This document shows positions 9,826 through 19,180 of a DNA stretch of 64,000 nucleotides, piece by piece. The position numbers and the translations under genes were made by a program. Numbering within the stretch: the stretch's first letter is position 1; the number at the start of each line of letters is the position of its first letter. The notes beneath the pieces are model-generated. The model made no database searches, was not told where the DNA came from, and worked only from the letters and a program-made list of their open reading frames with translations. The stretch is from NCBI RefSeq assembly GCF_000337795.1, contig NZ_AOLP01000002.1, positions 95,616 through 159,615 on the forward strand. Direction: 5' to 3'. The DNA is from Haloferax denitrificans ATCC 35960. Lineage in GTDB: Archaea > Halobacteriota > Halobacteria > Halobacteriales > Haloferacaceae.

Positions 9826-11157
9826 TTAGGGCATCTGCTCGATCCAGTCCATCGTCTTCACGCCGTCCGGCGGGTTGACGAGTCCGGCAGGAATCATCTT
9901 GAAGTTCTCCATGACTGCGAAATCATAGCCGTCTTTGTGCGTTGTGCGGCCGAAGAGTGCAGGTTCTTTCGCTTGGTGGTTCGGCATTGCAACACTTCCC
10001 GTCGGGCCCTGAATGGACGATCCTTCGAGCGCGGCAACAATTTGGTCCTGCGTGGGGTACGAGCCCGTGATGTTGTACGCTTTTTCGACGGCACCGACGT
10101 AGAACTTGATTGCTTGCCACATGTGATACGACGGGTAGATTGGGTAAGAGTCGTATTCGTTGTGGTACGCGTCGACAAACTTCCGTTGGACTGGGTTGGC
10201 ACTCGCGTAATTGAATGCGTGGGGCCCTCGAGCACCTGTGATGATGTCTTCGGGCATGTCCTTCCCCATGTCCTGCAGTTCGTGTTCTGCGCCGCCGAAG
10301 ATCATCTGCGTCTGGTCGAGGAGCCCTTGCGACTGTGCCTGTTTCGTGAACGTGACTGTGTCACCACCCCAGAAGCTCGAGAATATCACATCAGGTTCGG
10401 CGTCTTTCAGCTTGCTGATGTGTGTTGTGTGGTCTTTTGCGAGCAGCTTAGGGAACCGTTCCGCCACAATTTCGATGTCAGGGCGGAGCTTCTTGAGAGC
10501 CGCTTTGAAAATATTCATGTTGTCGTGACCCCACGAGTAATCCTGGTTAATTCCAGCAACGCGCTCGACGTCAGGCATATACTGGTCGATGTAACGCGCA
10601 GCACCAATTGCGCCGACAGAGAGGTGAGCTGACGTCCGGAACACGTACTCGTAGCTCTCTTCTTCGAAGAGTTGGTGGGTTCCTGCGTCGTAAATGAGTG
10701 TGAGTTGTTCAAGTTCGTCGACGACGGGAGCGACAGCGAGGGCGTCACCGCTGGAGACGAATCCGATGATAGCATCGACGTCATCTTTGGTCTTGAGACG
10801 GCGAACAGTACTCACCATCTGGTCTGTTCCGGCGGCCTCGTCGATGTACTGCGCGTCGATCTTACGTTGACCAAGGATACCGCCGTTCTTGTTAATGTCC
10901 TCAACCAACAGTTTGGCAGCGTTCACCGATGGTTTACCGAAGATTGACGCCGCACCGGAGGTGAAGGTGATGAACGCAATTTTCACTGGTTCTGATGTAT
11001 CTGCCTCAGACTGCCCCTTGTTGTCGCCACTGCCGACATCTTTCGAAGCATCGTCTGAGTTTCCGAGTAGCGCACATCCTGACAGGGAAGTGGAAAGTCC
11101 TGCTGCACCCATACCACGAAGTAGTGTCCTCCGCGAAACAATGTCATTGTTCGACAT
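9826..11157 (-). CDS. livK: Substrate-binding lipoprotein of Liv-type ABC transporter
   Basis: A 443-residue periplasmic-binding-protein-like receptor (Peripla_BP_6 class). The N-terminus SRRTLLRGMGAAGLSTSLSGC has a twin-arginine motif and a lipobox-like LSGC. A Ser/Asp/Gly-rich linker follows, as in haloarchaeal Tat lipoproteins tethered outside the membrane. The body has VKIAFITFTSGAASIFG and later RKFVDAYHNEYDSYPIYPSY, typical of LivJ/AmiC-like receptors. First gene of the livKHMGF-AOR run, so its promoter lies in the AT-rich stretch 11158-11300. Ligand class (amino acid, amide or aromatic acid) cannot be read from sequence. Confidence 0.9.
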   Translation of the reverse strand: MSNNDIVSRRTLLRGMGAAGLSTSLSGCALLGNSDDASKDVGSGDNKGQSEADTSEPVKIAFITFTSGAASIFGKPSVNAAKLLVEDINKNGGILGQRKIDAQYIDEAAGTDQMVSTVRRLKTKDDVDAIIGFVSSGDALAVAPVVDELEQLTLIYDAGTHQLFEEESYEYVFRTSAHLSVGAIGAARYIDQYMPDVERVAGINQDYSWGHDNMNIFKAALKKLRPDIEIVAERFPKLLAKDHTTHISKLKDAEPDVIFSSFWGGDTVTFTKQAQSQGLLDQTQMIFGGAEHELQDMGKDMPEDIITGARGPHAFNYASANPVQRKFVDAYHNEYDSYPIYPSYHMWQAIKFYVGAVEKAYNITGSYPTQDQIVAALEGSSIQGPTGSVAMPNHQAKEPALFGRTTHKDGYDFAVMENFKMIPAGLVNPPDGVKTMDWIEQMP

Positions 11158-11398
11158 ACCAAGAGAGACATAAGTGCTACATAATAAATCTTGACATTCA
11201 TGGAAATTGTTGCCTCATAAATCACCCTCGATTCTTCCCGTGAAGAATAGTACCTCATTTATCACGAGGGTCACAATTCAGCTAGACAGGCTCTGTATGT
11301 TCGATAATCTGCCTTTCCATGATCAGGAATTGCCAACTAGATTCTCTAATTAATGCCGGTAACAAATAGTTTAAGTATCTAAGTTAATCCGATATGGT
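11158..11398. promoter_or_regulatory. Divergent promoter region between livK and adh
   Basis: An AT-rich 240-base spacer between divergently transcribed genes. Candidate TATA-like runs are taataaat near 11183 (for livK) and tttaagtat near 11370 (for the dehydrogenase, about 25 bases before its ATG). No perfect operator palindrome was found. IclR control is plausible from context only. Confidence 0.4.
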
Positions 11399-12637
11399 AT
11401 GTTCGAGCCAGACACAGTCTGGGAGTTTAGCATGGCGAATCGAGTGAAATTCGGGACAGGTTCGGTCTCGGAACTGCCCACTGAAATACGGAGCCGAGAC
11501 GGTGATACTGCCCTTATCGTTACTGACGAGGGTGTCAAGGAGGCGGGTGTTATCGACCAGGTCACTGCCCCACTGCGCCAGCAAGAAGACATTGACGTGG
11601 AAGTATTCGCCGGTGTCGAACCAGACCCCTCGCTCAAAATTTTCGAGGCCGCAATCTCAGTCGCCCGCGAGATCGAGCCCGACGTGGTAATCGGCGTTGG
11701 CGGTGGGAGTTCAATCGACGTCGCAAAGACGACCGGTGTTGTCTATAAATACGGTGGTGAAATCTTAGACTACGTTGCTCCACCAACTGGGGATGGAAAA
11801 CCCGTTCCTGGGCCGACGCTACCAGTCATTGCAATTCCGACTACCGCTGGCACAGGATCTGAGACATCACCTGTGTCGGTCATCTCGCTCCCTGATCGGA
11901 AGCTGAAAGTTGGTATCTCAAGTAAACACCAATATCCCGATCTGGCACTCGTCGATCCGTCACTGACCGTGTCACTCCCACCGGGGCCAACAGCTTCCTC
12001 AGGTATGGACGCATTGTCTCACGCTATTGAATCGTACACGACACGGCGATTCGACACAAAGCCACGCCCTGAAGACCCGGCAGATCGCCCTGATTACAAT
12101 GGTCGCACGATTCTAACCGACCAACTCGCACGGAAAGCAATCGAGCTAATCGCAGACAACCTTCGTCGTGCAGTCAACAACGGTTCAGATCTTGAAGCTC
12201 GACGGAACATGTCATTAGCGAGCCTGATGGCTGGAATCGCCTTTACCAATGCTGGGCTAGGTGCGACACATGCGATGGCGTACCCGGTCGCTGGCGAACA
12301 TCACACCCCTCACGGAGTGACGATTGCAACGCTTCTCCCGGCTGTCATGCGGTTTAACGCCACCGGTGCCTTCGACCGATACGATGAAATTGCTCGCCTG
12401 ATGGGCGAAGACGTCGAAGGGTTGAGTAGAGATGCGGCCGCTGAGAAAGCGGCAACTGCAGTCGCAAAACTCGCTTCTGATGTGGGGATTCCCGAGAATC
12501 TCACCGAACTCGGCGTGACAGAAGACGAGATCGCTGCTTTCGCCGAAGACACCATGGAGATCCAACGTCTCCTCGTCGGCAATCCGAGACGTGTCGAACA
12601 GGTTGATGTTGAACACATCTTCCAGCAATCTCTCTAG
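11399..12637 (+). CDS. Iron-containing alcohol dehydrogenase
   Basis: A 412-residue group III (Fe-ADH) dehydrogenase that would interconvert an alcohol and aldehyde with NAD(P). Seen: N-terminal Rossmann-like half with VIGVGGGSSIDVAKTTG for the nucleotide, TTAGTGSETSPVSV, and C-terminal metal-binding helices with GMDALSHAIESYTT and ATHAMAYPVAGEHHTPHG supplying the His ligands. Length and motif order are normal. It is divergent from the liv/AOR operon and precedes an IclR regulator, so the block may process one imported compound through alcohol and aldehyde steps (inference). Confidence 0.92.
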   Translation: MFEPDTVWEFSMANRVKFGTGSVSELPTEIRSRDGDTALIVTDEGVKEAGVIDQVTAPLRQQEDIDVEVFAGVEPDPSLKIFEAAISVAREIEPDVVIGVGGGSSIDVAKTTGVVYKYGGEILDYVAPPTGDGKPVPGPTLPVIAIPTTAGTGSETSPVSVISLPDRKLKVGISSKHQYPDLALVDPSLTVSLPPGPTASSGMDALSHAIESYTTRRFDTKPRPEDPADRPDYNGRTILTDQLARKAIELIADNLRRAVNNGSDLEARRNMSLASLMAGIAFTNAGLGATHAMAYPVAGEHHTPHGVTIATLLPAVMRFNATGAFDRYDEIARLMGEDVEGLSRDAAAEKAATAVAKLASDVGIPENLTELGVTEDEIAAFAEDTMEIQRLLVGNPRRVEQVDVEHIFQQSL

Positions 12638-13404
12638 GGTGGTCGCAACTTAGCGTTAGCAACAAAACCCTCAATCCGTCACAAGGTCAGCGTCAAGGTC
12701 CAGATTCCGTAATATCGTCTGGAGCCTCTACGAAGCACGAAGAGAACCCGTCCTCGCTCTTGTCACTTTTTGGTACTGTAGGTTGGTTCAGAGAGCGGAC
12801 CACGTCCGGTTTCTTTGTTGGAGCTGCTGTATCCAATCGTTAATAAATCGAGATATAAAATGGCGAAGTTTTGATTCTTATCGTCACGAAATGTAGTCAT
12901 CCTAAAAACAATTGGTTCAAAGACCCAGGACCAATCAGAGCATATCGTGGTCCCGAGATAAGCTAGAAAAAAGGTACGTCCATTTCGAAATTACAGAATA
13001 ATGTTGCCCGTTTTTGCACTTTCCACTCGCATTCGCTCTTCCGTGTCTGTTGTGCAAAGCACTTCGGTGTGTTCCCAATACGAATTATTATTGAACGCGA
13101 ACCTGCTTGCGTTTCAACCGTACTTGCTGGAGAATTGTTCTGAAAGCTGAAGGGGAGTCTAGTTCTCAATCCGAACGGTATAGAATCCGGCCAGAGATCG
13201 AGGCCTAGCCACATCATGTTAGAATCACCATCCACCGAAATCAGTTGGAGCAAATCACGAATATAGAATTACAGTAGTACGATTGTAATAGTTAATGAGT
13301 AACCCAGGTAGAAAGAGCGGGTGTGGTGTTTCTCACAGGAGGCACAGGCCGAGTTACCTATAATGGCCACATTGATATACAAAAAGGACATTTCCTATTA
13401 CGAA
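12638..13404. other. Intergenic, no supported gene
   Basis: A 767-base gap. The open frames here, for example on the minus strand at 12963-13253, have atypical composition and no family features. The right end (13280-13400) is the promoter and 5' region for the IclR gene. No clear terminator or repeat was recognised. Confidence 0.4.
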
Positions 13405-14220
13405 ATGGGCTCGAACCAACCAACAGATAAAGACGATGGGGGTTCTCCCGGTGGGGAGGGTCGACCTGAGGGTGTTCTCGTGAGTTCAGTGGCTAAGTCG
13501 ATTGATATCATCGAGTCGTTGCGAGAACTTCGAGAACCAACTGTTTCCGAGGTCGCAACCCACCTGGGTTACTCTGTCAGTTCGGTATATAAGCATCTCG
13601 CGACGCTCGAAGACCGAGGGTACGTTGTGAAAGACGACCACCTATACCGGCCGAGCCTTCGGTTCTTTGAGATTGGCTCCGAGATTAACAGGCAATGGCT
13701 TGATGTGTACGAACCTGCACGAACTGCACTTGAAGAGTTAGCCCAAGAGACTGGCGAGAACTGCTGGCTGATGATTGAAGAGCAGGGGACTGGCGTGATG
13801 GTGTGTAATGTTTCGGGTAAAGATGCACTAGAGCCTGGTTACTTCTATGAAGGTAAACGTGCAGAACTGTACCGTAGCGCAGCAGGTAAGGCAATTCTCG
13901 CAAATCTCTCTCAGGATAAAAGAAACAAAATCATTGAATCGGCTGAATTCGATAAACTGACCGAACATACTATCGCCAGCCGGGAGACGCTCCGAGACGA
14001 GTTAGAACAAATACGTGCGGATGGGTTTGCAGTTAACGACGAAGAGGCCCAACCAAATATACGCGCTCTCGGTGCTCCAATTATGGACGTAGATAACCGA
14101 GTTCTTGGAGCTATAAGTATTTCCGGTCCGACGAGCCGGATCTCTGGAGAGTACTACGAAACAGAGCTCCCGGAGATACTCGCAGAGAAGACGAATATCA
14201 TAGAAATTAAATTACTCTAA
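13405..14220 (+). CDS. IclR family transcriptional regulator
   Basis: About 271 residues from MGSNQPTDKDDGG. N-terminal winged helix: LVSSVAKSIDIIESLRELREP, TVSEVATHLGYSVSSVYKHL and GYVVKDDHLYRPSL. The C-terminal IclR effector domain includes EELAQETGENCWLMIEEQGTG, YRSAAGKAILANL and a late FAVNDEEAQPNIRALGAPI. An in-frame start 28 codons earlier is possible but its extra residues look non-conserved. It probably senses the substrate or an intermediate of the adjacent alcohol dehydrogenase/Liv/AOR block. Confidence 0.9.
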   Translation: MGSNQPTDKDDGGSPGGEGRPEGVLVSSVAKSIDIIESLRELREPTVSEVATHLGYSVSSVYKHLATLEDRGYVVKDDHLYRPSLRFFEIGSEINRQWLDVYEPARTALEELAQETGENCWLMIEEQGTGVMVCNVSGKDALEPGYFYEGKRAELYRSAAGKAILANLSQDKRNKIIESAEFDKLTEHTIASRETLRDELEQIRADGFAVNDEEAQPNIRALGAPIMDVDNRVLGAISISGPTSRISGEYYETELPEILAEKTNIIEIKLL

Positions 14221-14792
14221 TAGAATTTGATAGTCAAATTTTTGTCATTGCCACTCTATCTAGCAGATTGTTAATTTCAGATGTCCGCCTACATGGACAA
14301 GGAAGTCTACATCAAGCTCTATCGGGACGCTTGGCAATGGTCCCGTTTACAGCCATGAAATTATATAGGCTGTGTCCTCATCGCCTCCCCTAGCACATCT
14401 CAGAATACTGTTCTACTGTTCCGTGCGCGATTAGAGTCGAATACGAGTAGACTTACTTGAGTAGAGGGAAGACTTCTATTATCATATTTCAATTACTTTG
14501 TTAGAACAATCAATATTCATATAATTAGAATCCGTATGAGTACTCGCTTTATTGACCGCACAATAAGCAAGATAAGTTCATGATTGAGAATTTCCACTGA
14601 GCCAATAGCAGAGCTCAGAATTACCGCTGCTATCCGAACTTCACACCCCACTGTTTCCGGAGAAAGTTCGCTTGAGACCGGTGAGCTGTCAAACAGAGAA
14701 TCAAATACAAACGTCATTTAATCTCGAATGAGGCGTTGTCAAGACCTAGTCCACCGTAGTCTTGAATACCCCCTCTACCGAACGAAGCGAGT
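14221..14792. other. AT-rich intergenic stretch with an ORB-like element
   Basis: A 570-base gap with no supported gene; a 25-codon ORF at 14281-14358 has no recognisable features. At 14642-14665 the sequence CACACCCCA-CT-GTTTCCGGAGAAA occurs. Nearly the same string recurs at 60419-60442 and resembles haloarchaeal origin-recognition boxes as I remember them. The stretch 14470-14560 is very AT-rich. Confidence 0.35.
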
Positions 14793-15722
14793 ATGGAGGT
14801 TTCTAGCATTGCGGTTGACGAATCCGTCTCAACCGTCTTTCCCCCCGAGGTGTTGCGAGATGCTCTCGCAGAGACGGTCGATACCGCTGTCGTCGACGCC
14901 GGTATCGACTCACTCGAAGCGTACGATGCGGTCGTTACGATGGCCTACCACGAGAGCTATCTCGATGATGTCAACTGGATACACTCGATTCAGGCCGGTG
15001 TGGACCGCTTTCCGTTCGACGAGTTACGCGAGCACGGAGTGGTTCTCACAAACAGCAGTGGTATCCACGGACCTGCGGTCGGCGAGACAGTCGTGGGATA
15101 CATGCTCTCGTTCGCTCGTCGACTGCTCCCAGGAGTGAAATCGCAGACTAAGCGAGAGTGGTCACCACCGGAATGGGACGAGGCGTATACGCTGGCGGGA
15201 GAACGCTGTTGTATCGTCGGGTTAGGGACACTCGGCCGAGGTGTCGCCGACCGGGCTTCCGCGCTTGGACTCGACATCGTCGGCGTTCGTCGCTCCGGTG
15301 AGCCTCTCGACGGGGTCCAAACAGTCTACACTCCTGATGATCTCCAGACAGCAATCCGGGACTCGAAGTTCGTCGTCCTCGCGGTTCCGCTCGTCGACGA
15401 GACTCACCACCTGATATCGACCGAAGAGTTCGCCGCAATGCGAGACGATGCGATTTTGATCAACGTCGCTCGCGGACCGGTGGTCGACCAAGAGGCACTC
15501 GTTGATGCTCTCGATGCAGGGGTGCTCGGTGGGGCCGCACTCGACGTCTTCGAGGCAGAACCGCTCCCCGAGAAGTCTCCACTTTGGGAGTCCGAGGACG
15601 TTCTCGTCACTCCGCACTGTGCGGGGTTCACCGAAGATTACTACCGGAACGTCACCGATCTCGTCCAAAAGAACCTTACCCAGATCGATGCTGGAGAAGA
15701 ACTCGTCAATCGGGTCGTCTAA
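14793..15722 (+). CDS. D-2-hydroxyacid dehydrogenase
   Basis: A 309-residue NAD-dependent dehydrogenase of the D-isomer 2-hydroxyacid family, reducing a 2-keto acid to the D-hydroxy acid or the reverse. Rossmann motif GLGTLGRGVADRASALGLD, the family motif NVARGPVVDQEALVDAL containing the catalytic Arg region, an acidic residue in DVFEAEPLPEKS, and catalytic His in VTPHCAGFTEDYY are all present. It stands alone and its partner in metabolism is not evident. Confidence 0.9.
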   Translation: MEVSSIAVDESVSTVFPPEVLRDALAETVDTAVVDAGIDSLEAYDAVVTMAYHESYLDDVNWIHSIQAGVDRFPFDELREHGVVLTNSSGIHGPAVGETVVGYMLSFARRLLPGVKSQTKREWSPPEWDEAYTLAGERCCIVGLGTLGRGVADRASALGLDIVGVRRSGEPLDGVQTVYTPDDLQTAIRDSKFVVLAVPLVDETHHLISTEEFAAMRDDAILINVARGPVVDQEALVDALDAGVLGGAALDVFEAEPLPEKSPLWESEDVLVTPHCAGFTEDYYRNVTDLVQKNLTQIDAGEELVNRVV

Positions 15723-15803
15723 CGGCCCGTTTACCGGTTAAAAAGCCGAATCCTTCGAGTTCACACCGACCGACGGAACCTTTTCACACCCCGAGCGTCG
15801 GCG

Positions 15804-16688
15804 TCACCTGGTCTCCCTCGTCCGAAGCACAATGTGACCCGTATTTAGCGTTGTCAACGCTGGGGTCACATCGGTGTGAAGATTGAATGCTGTGTGAGCG
15901 AAAGCCTGCCAGAGAACTCGTTCGGGATAGGCATGTTTTGAGAGGTCGACGCCCAGTTTCGTCGCCAAGGCTCTATCGTCGAGTTCCCCAGCCGTGGTCG
16001 GAACCGGGAGCGGATTCGGAATCTCGTCGAGGTCGAGGCCGAAAGACGGAAACAGTCGATACGTTTCATTGCGGGCCGGATGATGCAGTTCGCGACGTCC
16101 GGGATAGCGGACGACGAGTTCCGGTGTAACTGTCGTCGGTTCACTGTCACTCCCCACCGGTTGGATGCATTGCTCGGAGAGACGTATGCGACGCCTCGCT
16201 CCGACTGAGACGGTGTGGGATGTTCCGTTTACTGACAGTTCGACCACCGTATCGGACCGACTATCGATGGAGAGGTCGGGAGTAGAGTACGAACTCACGT
16301 GACTCGTCGTCGCGTCGCCGGCAACCGTCCCTTCGACGACGAGTATCGTTCCGCTCGCACCTTCGGTAACGAGCGGTGGCCCACTGGCTGGAAGCGAGTT
16401 GAAACCGACGAGTTCGTGAGTCGTCCCACAGGCTAGTTCCCAATCCATCGGGTCGGTGGTTGACGGTGCCAACGCCGGCCGCCAGTAGAACACTCGCGAG
16501 GTGCCCTCGGATTCGTACGGAATTGCATCAGGGAAGAAACGGTCGCTGTGGCCGCTCGGCTCGAGGGCGGGGTGTTCGAGTTTGAGTTCGAGATGCGAAA
16601 TCCGCCGAACGATCGGTGGGGTGATATCGGTGGGAGATATCCGTCGCCACTCGACTGTCGTTCGAGTACTGTCTGTCGATTCTGTCAT
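15804..16688 (-). CDS. Haloarchaeal hypothetical protein
   Basis: About 294 residues from MTESTDSTRTTVEWRR. A GTG 13 codons upstream (16727) is an alternative start. There is no signal peptide or membrane span. It is rich in beta-strand-like segments (TILVVEGTVAGDATTSHV, TVVELSVNGTSHTVSVG) and ends with an alpha-helical part containing YPERVLWQAFAHTAFN. No known family was recognised. It is tail-to-tail with the hydroxyacid dehydrogenase and divergent from the copD-like gene. Confidence 0.6.
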   Translation of the reverse strand: MTESTDSTRTTVEWRRISPTDITPPIVRRISHLELKLEHPALEPSGHSDRFFPDAIPYESEGTSRVFYWRPALAPSTTDPMDWELACGTTHELVGFNSLPASGPPLVTEGASGTILVVEGTVAGDATTSHVSSYSTPDLSIDSRSDTVVELSVNGTSHTVSVGARRRIRLSEQCIQPVGSDSEPTTVTPELVVRYPGRRELHHPARNETYRLFPSFGLDLDEIPNPLPVPTTAGELDDRALATKLGVDLSKHAYPERVLWQAFAHTAFNLHTDVTPALTTLNTGHIVLRTRETR

Positions 16689-16924
16689 TTCTGTCGATGT
16701 CCTGCGATTCGTGTACTCATCAGTCACCTACCGGACCCTCTTGGTCCGTCTGGGACGCTGTCATCTCTTTGCTCTGGTTGAGATGCGACCCGAATTCATC
16801 GAATGGCGGGTCGAGTGTCCTCTCCGTGGTGGGGTAGCCCCCTACTGACGACGAGTTGACACCCCCGTCGTACTCTCGGTCGGTAGATGTCGTGCCCATA
16901 TCGGAGGTTTTCCCGACGAACCAC

Positions 16925-16950
16925 CGAGTACGTTCGGCCGAATATCTCCG
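16925..16950. promoter_or_regulatory. Two weak CGAA-N4-TTCG-like sites before the copD-like gene
   Basis: CGAGTACGTTCG (16925-16936) and CGAATATCTCCG (16939-16950) each differ by one base from the recurrent inverted repeat CGAA-N4-TTCG. The second lies 55 bases before the ATG at 17006. Confidence 0.3.
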
Positions 16951-17005
16951 GCACGAAACTTACTTTTGGGTACCCTAATTTCTCGTTGAGGAGACCACAG
17001 TCGCC

Positions 17006-18013
17006 ATGGCAGAATCTCAGACCCAAGTCACTATGGACCAGGCGGACGCGCTCTTCGACAGATACACGCTTCCAAAGATAGCGCTAGCGGTTATTCTGGC
17101 TGCTTCGCTGGTCGGTACGTGGGTCACCACGACTCTCAGCGGAACCGCAGACCTCCTGTTCGTCGCGGCTAAGTGGGTCTATCTCGTTGCGCTGGGCGTC
17201 CTCACGGGTGGATTCGTTTGGAAACACCTCTTCGTTCGTCCGGCTGACCTCGGGGACGAAGCCGCCGACTACTGTGCCGAGATGTACGACCGGTTCGACC
17301 GTATCGCCACCACTGCAATCGCCGTACTCGTAGTCGGCGGCACGGCTGTCCTCTGGGAGTACTCGGTTGTGTTCGGGCGAACGACGTGGGTTCTCGGATA
17401 CGCCGCGTTGATGGCGGTATGGCTCTCGCTCGTCATCGTGACGACGCGTCGGAGCGCTGCCGTCGAACGCCAATTCCGGAGTACAGTCGGGCTGGCCGTA
17501 TTGATACTCGCGCTTGCAGTCGTCGTCGCGACGGCTGTCGCTGACGTCGCGATGCGCGGCCCAGACCTCGTTGCCACAGGCGTCCGTATACTCCATCTCC
17601 TCTCGTTCGCCGTATGGGTCGGTGGCGCGGTGTGGAACATCTTCGTCGCCGTTCCGACGGGACAGAAGCGACCGACGCTCGGTGTCGTTCGAGCGGCAGG
17701 TGAGCAACTCGAACGGTTTCGGTGGGCAGTTCGTTTCATCATCCCCACACTGTTCCTGACTGGCATCTATCAGGCTGTAGACGGTCTCGGAACGAACGCC
17801 ACGTCGTATCTCGGGTCCACTGTCGGGTTAGCTGTCCTCGCAAAGGTCGGGTTCATCGGTCTGCTGGTGGTCATCTTCAAACTCTGCCCGATGTGGCGGG
17901 CCTGTTCTCCAATCGAGGGCGTCTGCGAACTCGATGATATCGGCGGAGACAGTACTCAAGAGAGCGGTTCGATAGATAGCGAACCAACCGGTGAGCCCAC
18001 GAGTGACGAGTGA
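17006..18013 (+). CDS. CopD-like integral membrane protein
   Basis: A 335-residue protein with about eight membrane spans. Spans such as AAKWVYLVALGVLTGGFVW and RILHLLSFAVWVGGAVW, the latter with a His in a helix followed by WVGGA, resemble the CopD copper-resistance family (PF05425). A soluble acidic tail follows Cys-containing LCPMWRACSPIEGVCE. It is the first gene of a three-gene cluster: its TGA overlaps the next ATG (TGATG). Copper handling would fit a region full of cuproproteins, but function is inferred. Confidence 0.6.
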   Translation: MAESQTQVTMDQADALFDRYTLPKIALAVILAASLVGTWVTTTLSGTADLLFVAAKWVYLVALGVLTGGFVWKHLFVRPADLGDEAADYCAEMYDRFDRIATTAIAVLVVGGTAVLWEYSVVFGRTTWVLGYAALMAVWLSLVIVTTRRSAAVERQFRSTVGLAVLILALAVVVATAVADVAMRGPDLVATGVRILHLLSFAVWVGGAVWNIFVAVPTGQKRPTLGVVRAAGEQLERFRWAVRFIIPTLFLTGIYQAVDGLGTNATSYLGSTVGLAVLAKVGFIGLLVVIFKLCPMWRACSPIEGVCELDDIGGDSTQESGSIDSEPTGEPTSDE

Positions 18014-18297
18014 TGACTGAGTCCACAGTCTCCGACACGGCTCCCGACGTCGAACCGGACATGACCGTCGACAACCGCGGCCGTGGCTGTGCGAGTGGGA
18101 TTGCCCAGGTCCAGCGTGCGCTCGAAGACCTGCGAGATGGTGCTGTGTTGGTAATCAAGAGTACCGACAGACGAGCAAAACAGGAGTATCCGCAACTGGC
18201 GGAACAGACACCGCACGAACTACTCGCTATCGAGAGTAAGCGCGGGCGTCTCCTCCGTAAAGAGTACACGACCTATTTGGAGATTCACCATGAGTGA
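18013..18297 (+). CDS. TusA-like sulfurtransferase domain protein
   Basis: 94 residues. From about residue 20, VDNRGRGCASGIAQVQRALEDL and GAVLVIKSTDRRAKQEYPQL follow the TusA/SirA fold (D.RG..CP......L..L..G..L.V...D). The usual CPxP is replaced by CASG, keeping the single Cys that would carry persulfide. Translationally coupled to the copD-like gene upstream and overlapping the next start by 8 bases. Likely role is sulfur relay or redox handling; the partner is unknown. Confidence 0.65.
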   Translation: MTESTVSDTAPDVEPDMTVDNRGRGCASGIAQVQRALEDLRDGAVLVIKSTDRRAKQEYPQLAEQTPHELLAIESKRGRLLRKEYTTYLEIHHE

Positions 18298-18978
18298 TAA
18301 CGAATCTCGACCGACCGATAGTATCGAACGAAAACACCACGAAACCCCCTGGCAGCGTCTTGCCAGTGTCGAACCCATCCCATCCGGATCCGTGATCCGA
18401 TCGCGGAAGTCCTCGGAATGGTACCGGAGGGCGACCCGCTAGTCGTGACCTTCGCCGACGTAGCCAAAGCGGCTGGGCACGCCTGTCCGGCAGTCGCCGG
18501 TGCATATCGAAGTACGCAACTCGCACTCGACCGAATCTATCCGAACGAATACCCGGTTCGGTCGGACGTCGAAGTGACAGTTGGCGGTGACCCGGGTGAA
18601 CCCGGCCTCGGTCTGATGGCGAACGTGATCCGACATGTCACCGGCGCGGCTGACGAGACCGGCTTCGCCGGCTTCGGTGGGTTCGGTGGGAGAGAGAACC
18701 TCCTCACATTTGGAAATGTAGATGGACCGGGTCGAACGTTTCGGTTCGAGCGGAGCGATACCGGCGCTGCCGTCGTTATTTCGTTCGACCCGTCTGCGAC
18801 CGGCGTCGACCCTGACACCAACGGTGGCAAACCGATGCAAATACTCTCGAAAGTCGTTTCCGGTGTTGCCGATGACGCGGAAACGGACGCGTTCCGCGAC
18901 CAATGGCACGACCGCGTCCAGCGTATCCTCGAAGTACCTTCCGATGGAGGACCATTCTCGGTTGAGAAGGTCGAATAA
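18290..18978 (+). pseudogene. FmdE-like protein interrupted by a frameshift
   Basis: The ATG at 18290 overlaps the TusA stop and encodes MSDNESRPTDSIERKHHETP through WQRLASVEPIPSGS, but this frame stops at TAG (about 18442). A second frame opens before that stop and reads DPIAEVLGMVPEGDPLVVTF, then ADVAKAAGHACPAVAGAYR, ending at 18978. The second part resembles FmdE-domain proteins (GH.CP..a.Gyra). The tight coupling of the first frame and clean continuation in the second argue for one gene broken by a small indel near the gatccgtgatccgat repeat around 18390-18406. Alternatively translation begins at MVPEGDP (18418). A sequencing error cannot be excluded. Confidence 0.6.
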
Positions 18979-18982
18979 CCGC

Positions 18983-19066
18983 TATAGTAGCGTTTGCAAG
19001 TCAATGCTCACTCAATCGCACGCAGTCGTGCGATTTGATGTGTAACCAGTTGCAAACGTACTGTTG
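18983..19066. repeat. MITE-like element, copy 1
   Basis: About 84 bases bounded by imperfect inverted ends: TAGTAGCGTTTGCAAGT on the left and, on the right, the complement of ACAGTACGTTTGCAACT. Inside is a perfect 9-bp hairpin, AATCGCACG-CAGT-CGTGCGATT. The left end is shared over 21 bases with a second element at 39118. No coding capacity; likely a non-autonomous transposable element. Confidence 0.6.
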
Positions 19067-19180
19067 GTACCCGTGGGAGGCACTGTCTACCGACTCTTCG
19101 AAAATAGTAGTACTGGAAATATTCGTTGAACCGTAGCTGACTGTGAACCCAGCCGAGAATCTGCCCCGGGTTGTATCTGC

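Noticed and set aside
12963..13253. 96-residue minus-strand frame before the IclR gene
   Set aside because: Composition unlike its neighbours (basic, Cys/Phe-rich), no motif and no promoter signal that I can support.
14281..14358. 25-codon plus-strand ORF in the gap before the hydroxyacid dehydrogenase
   Set aside because: Too short and without conserved features or coupling to a neighbour.
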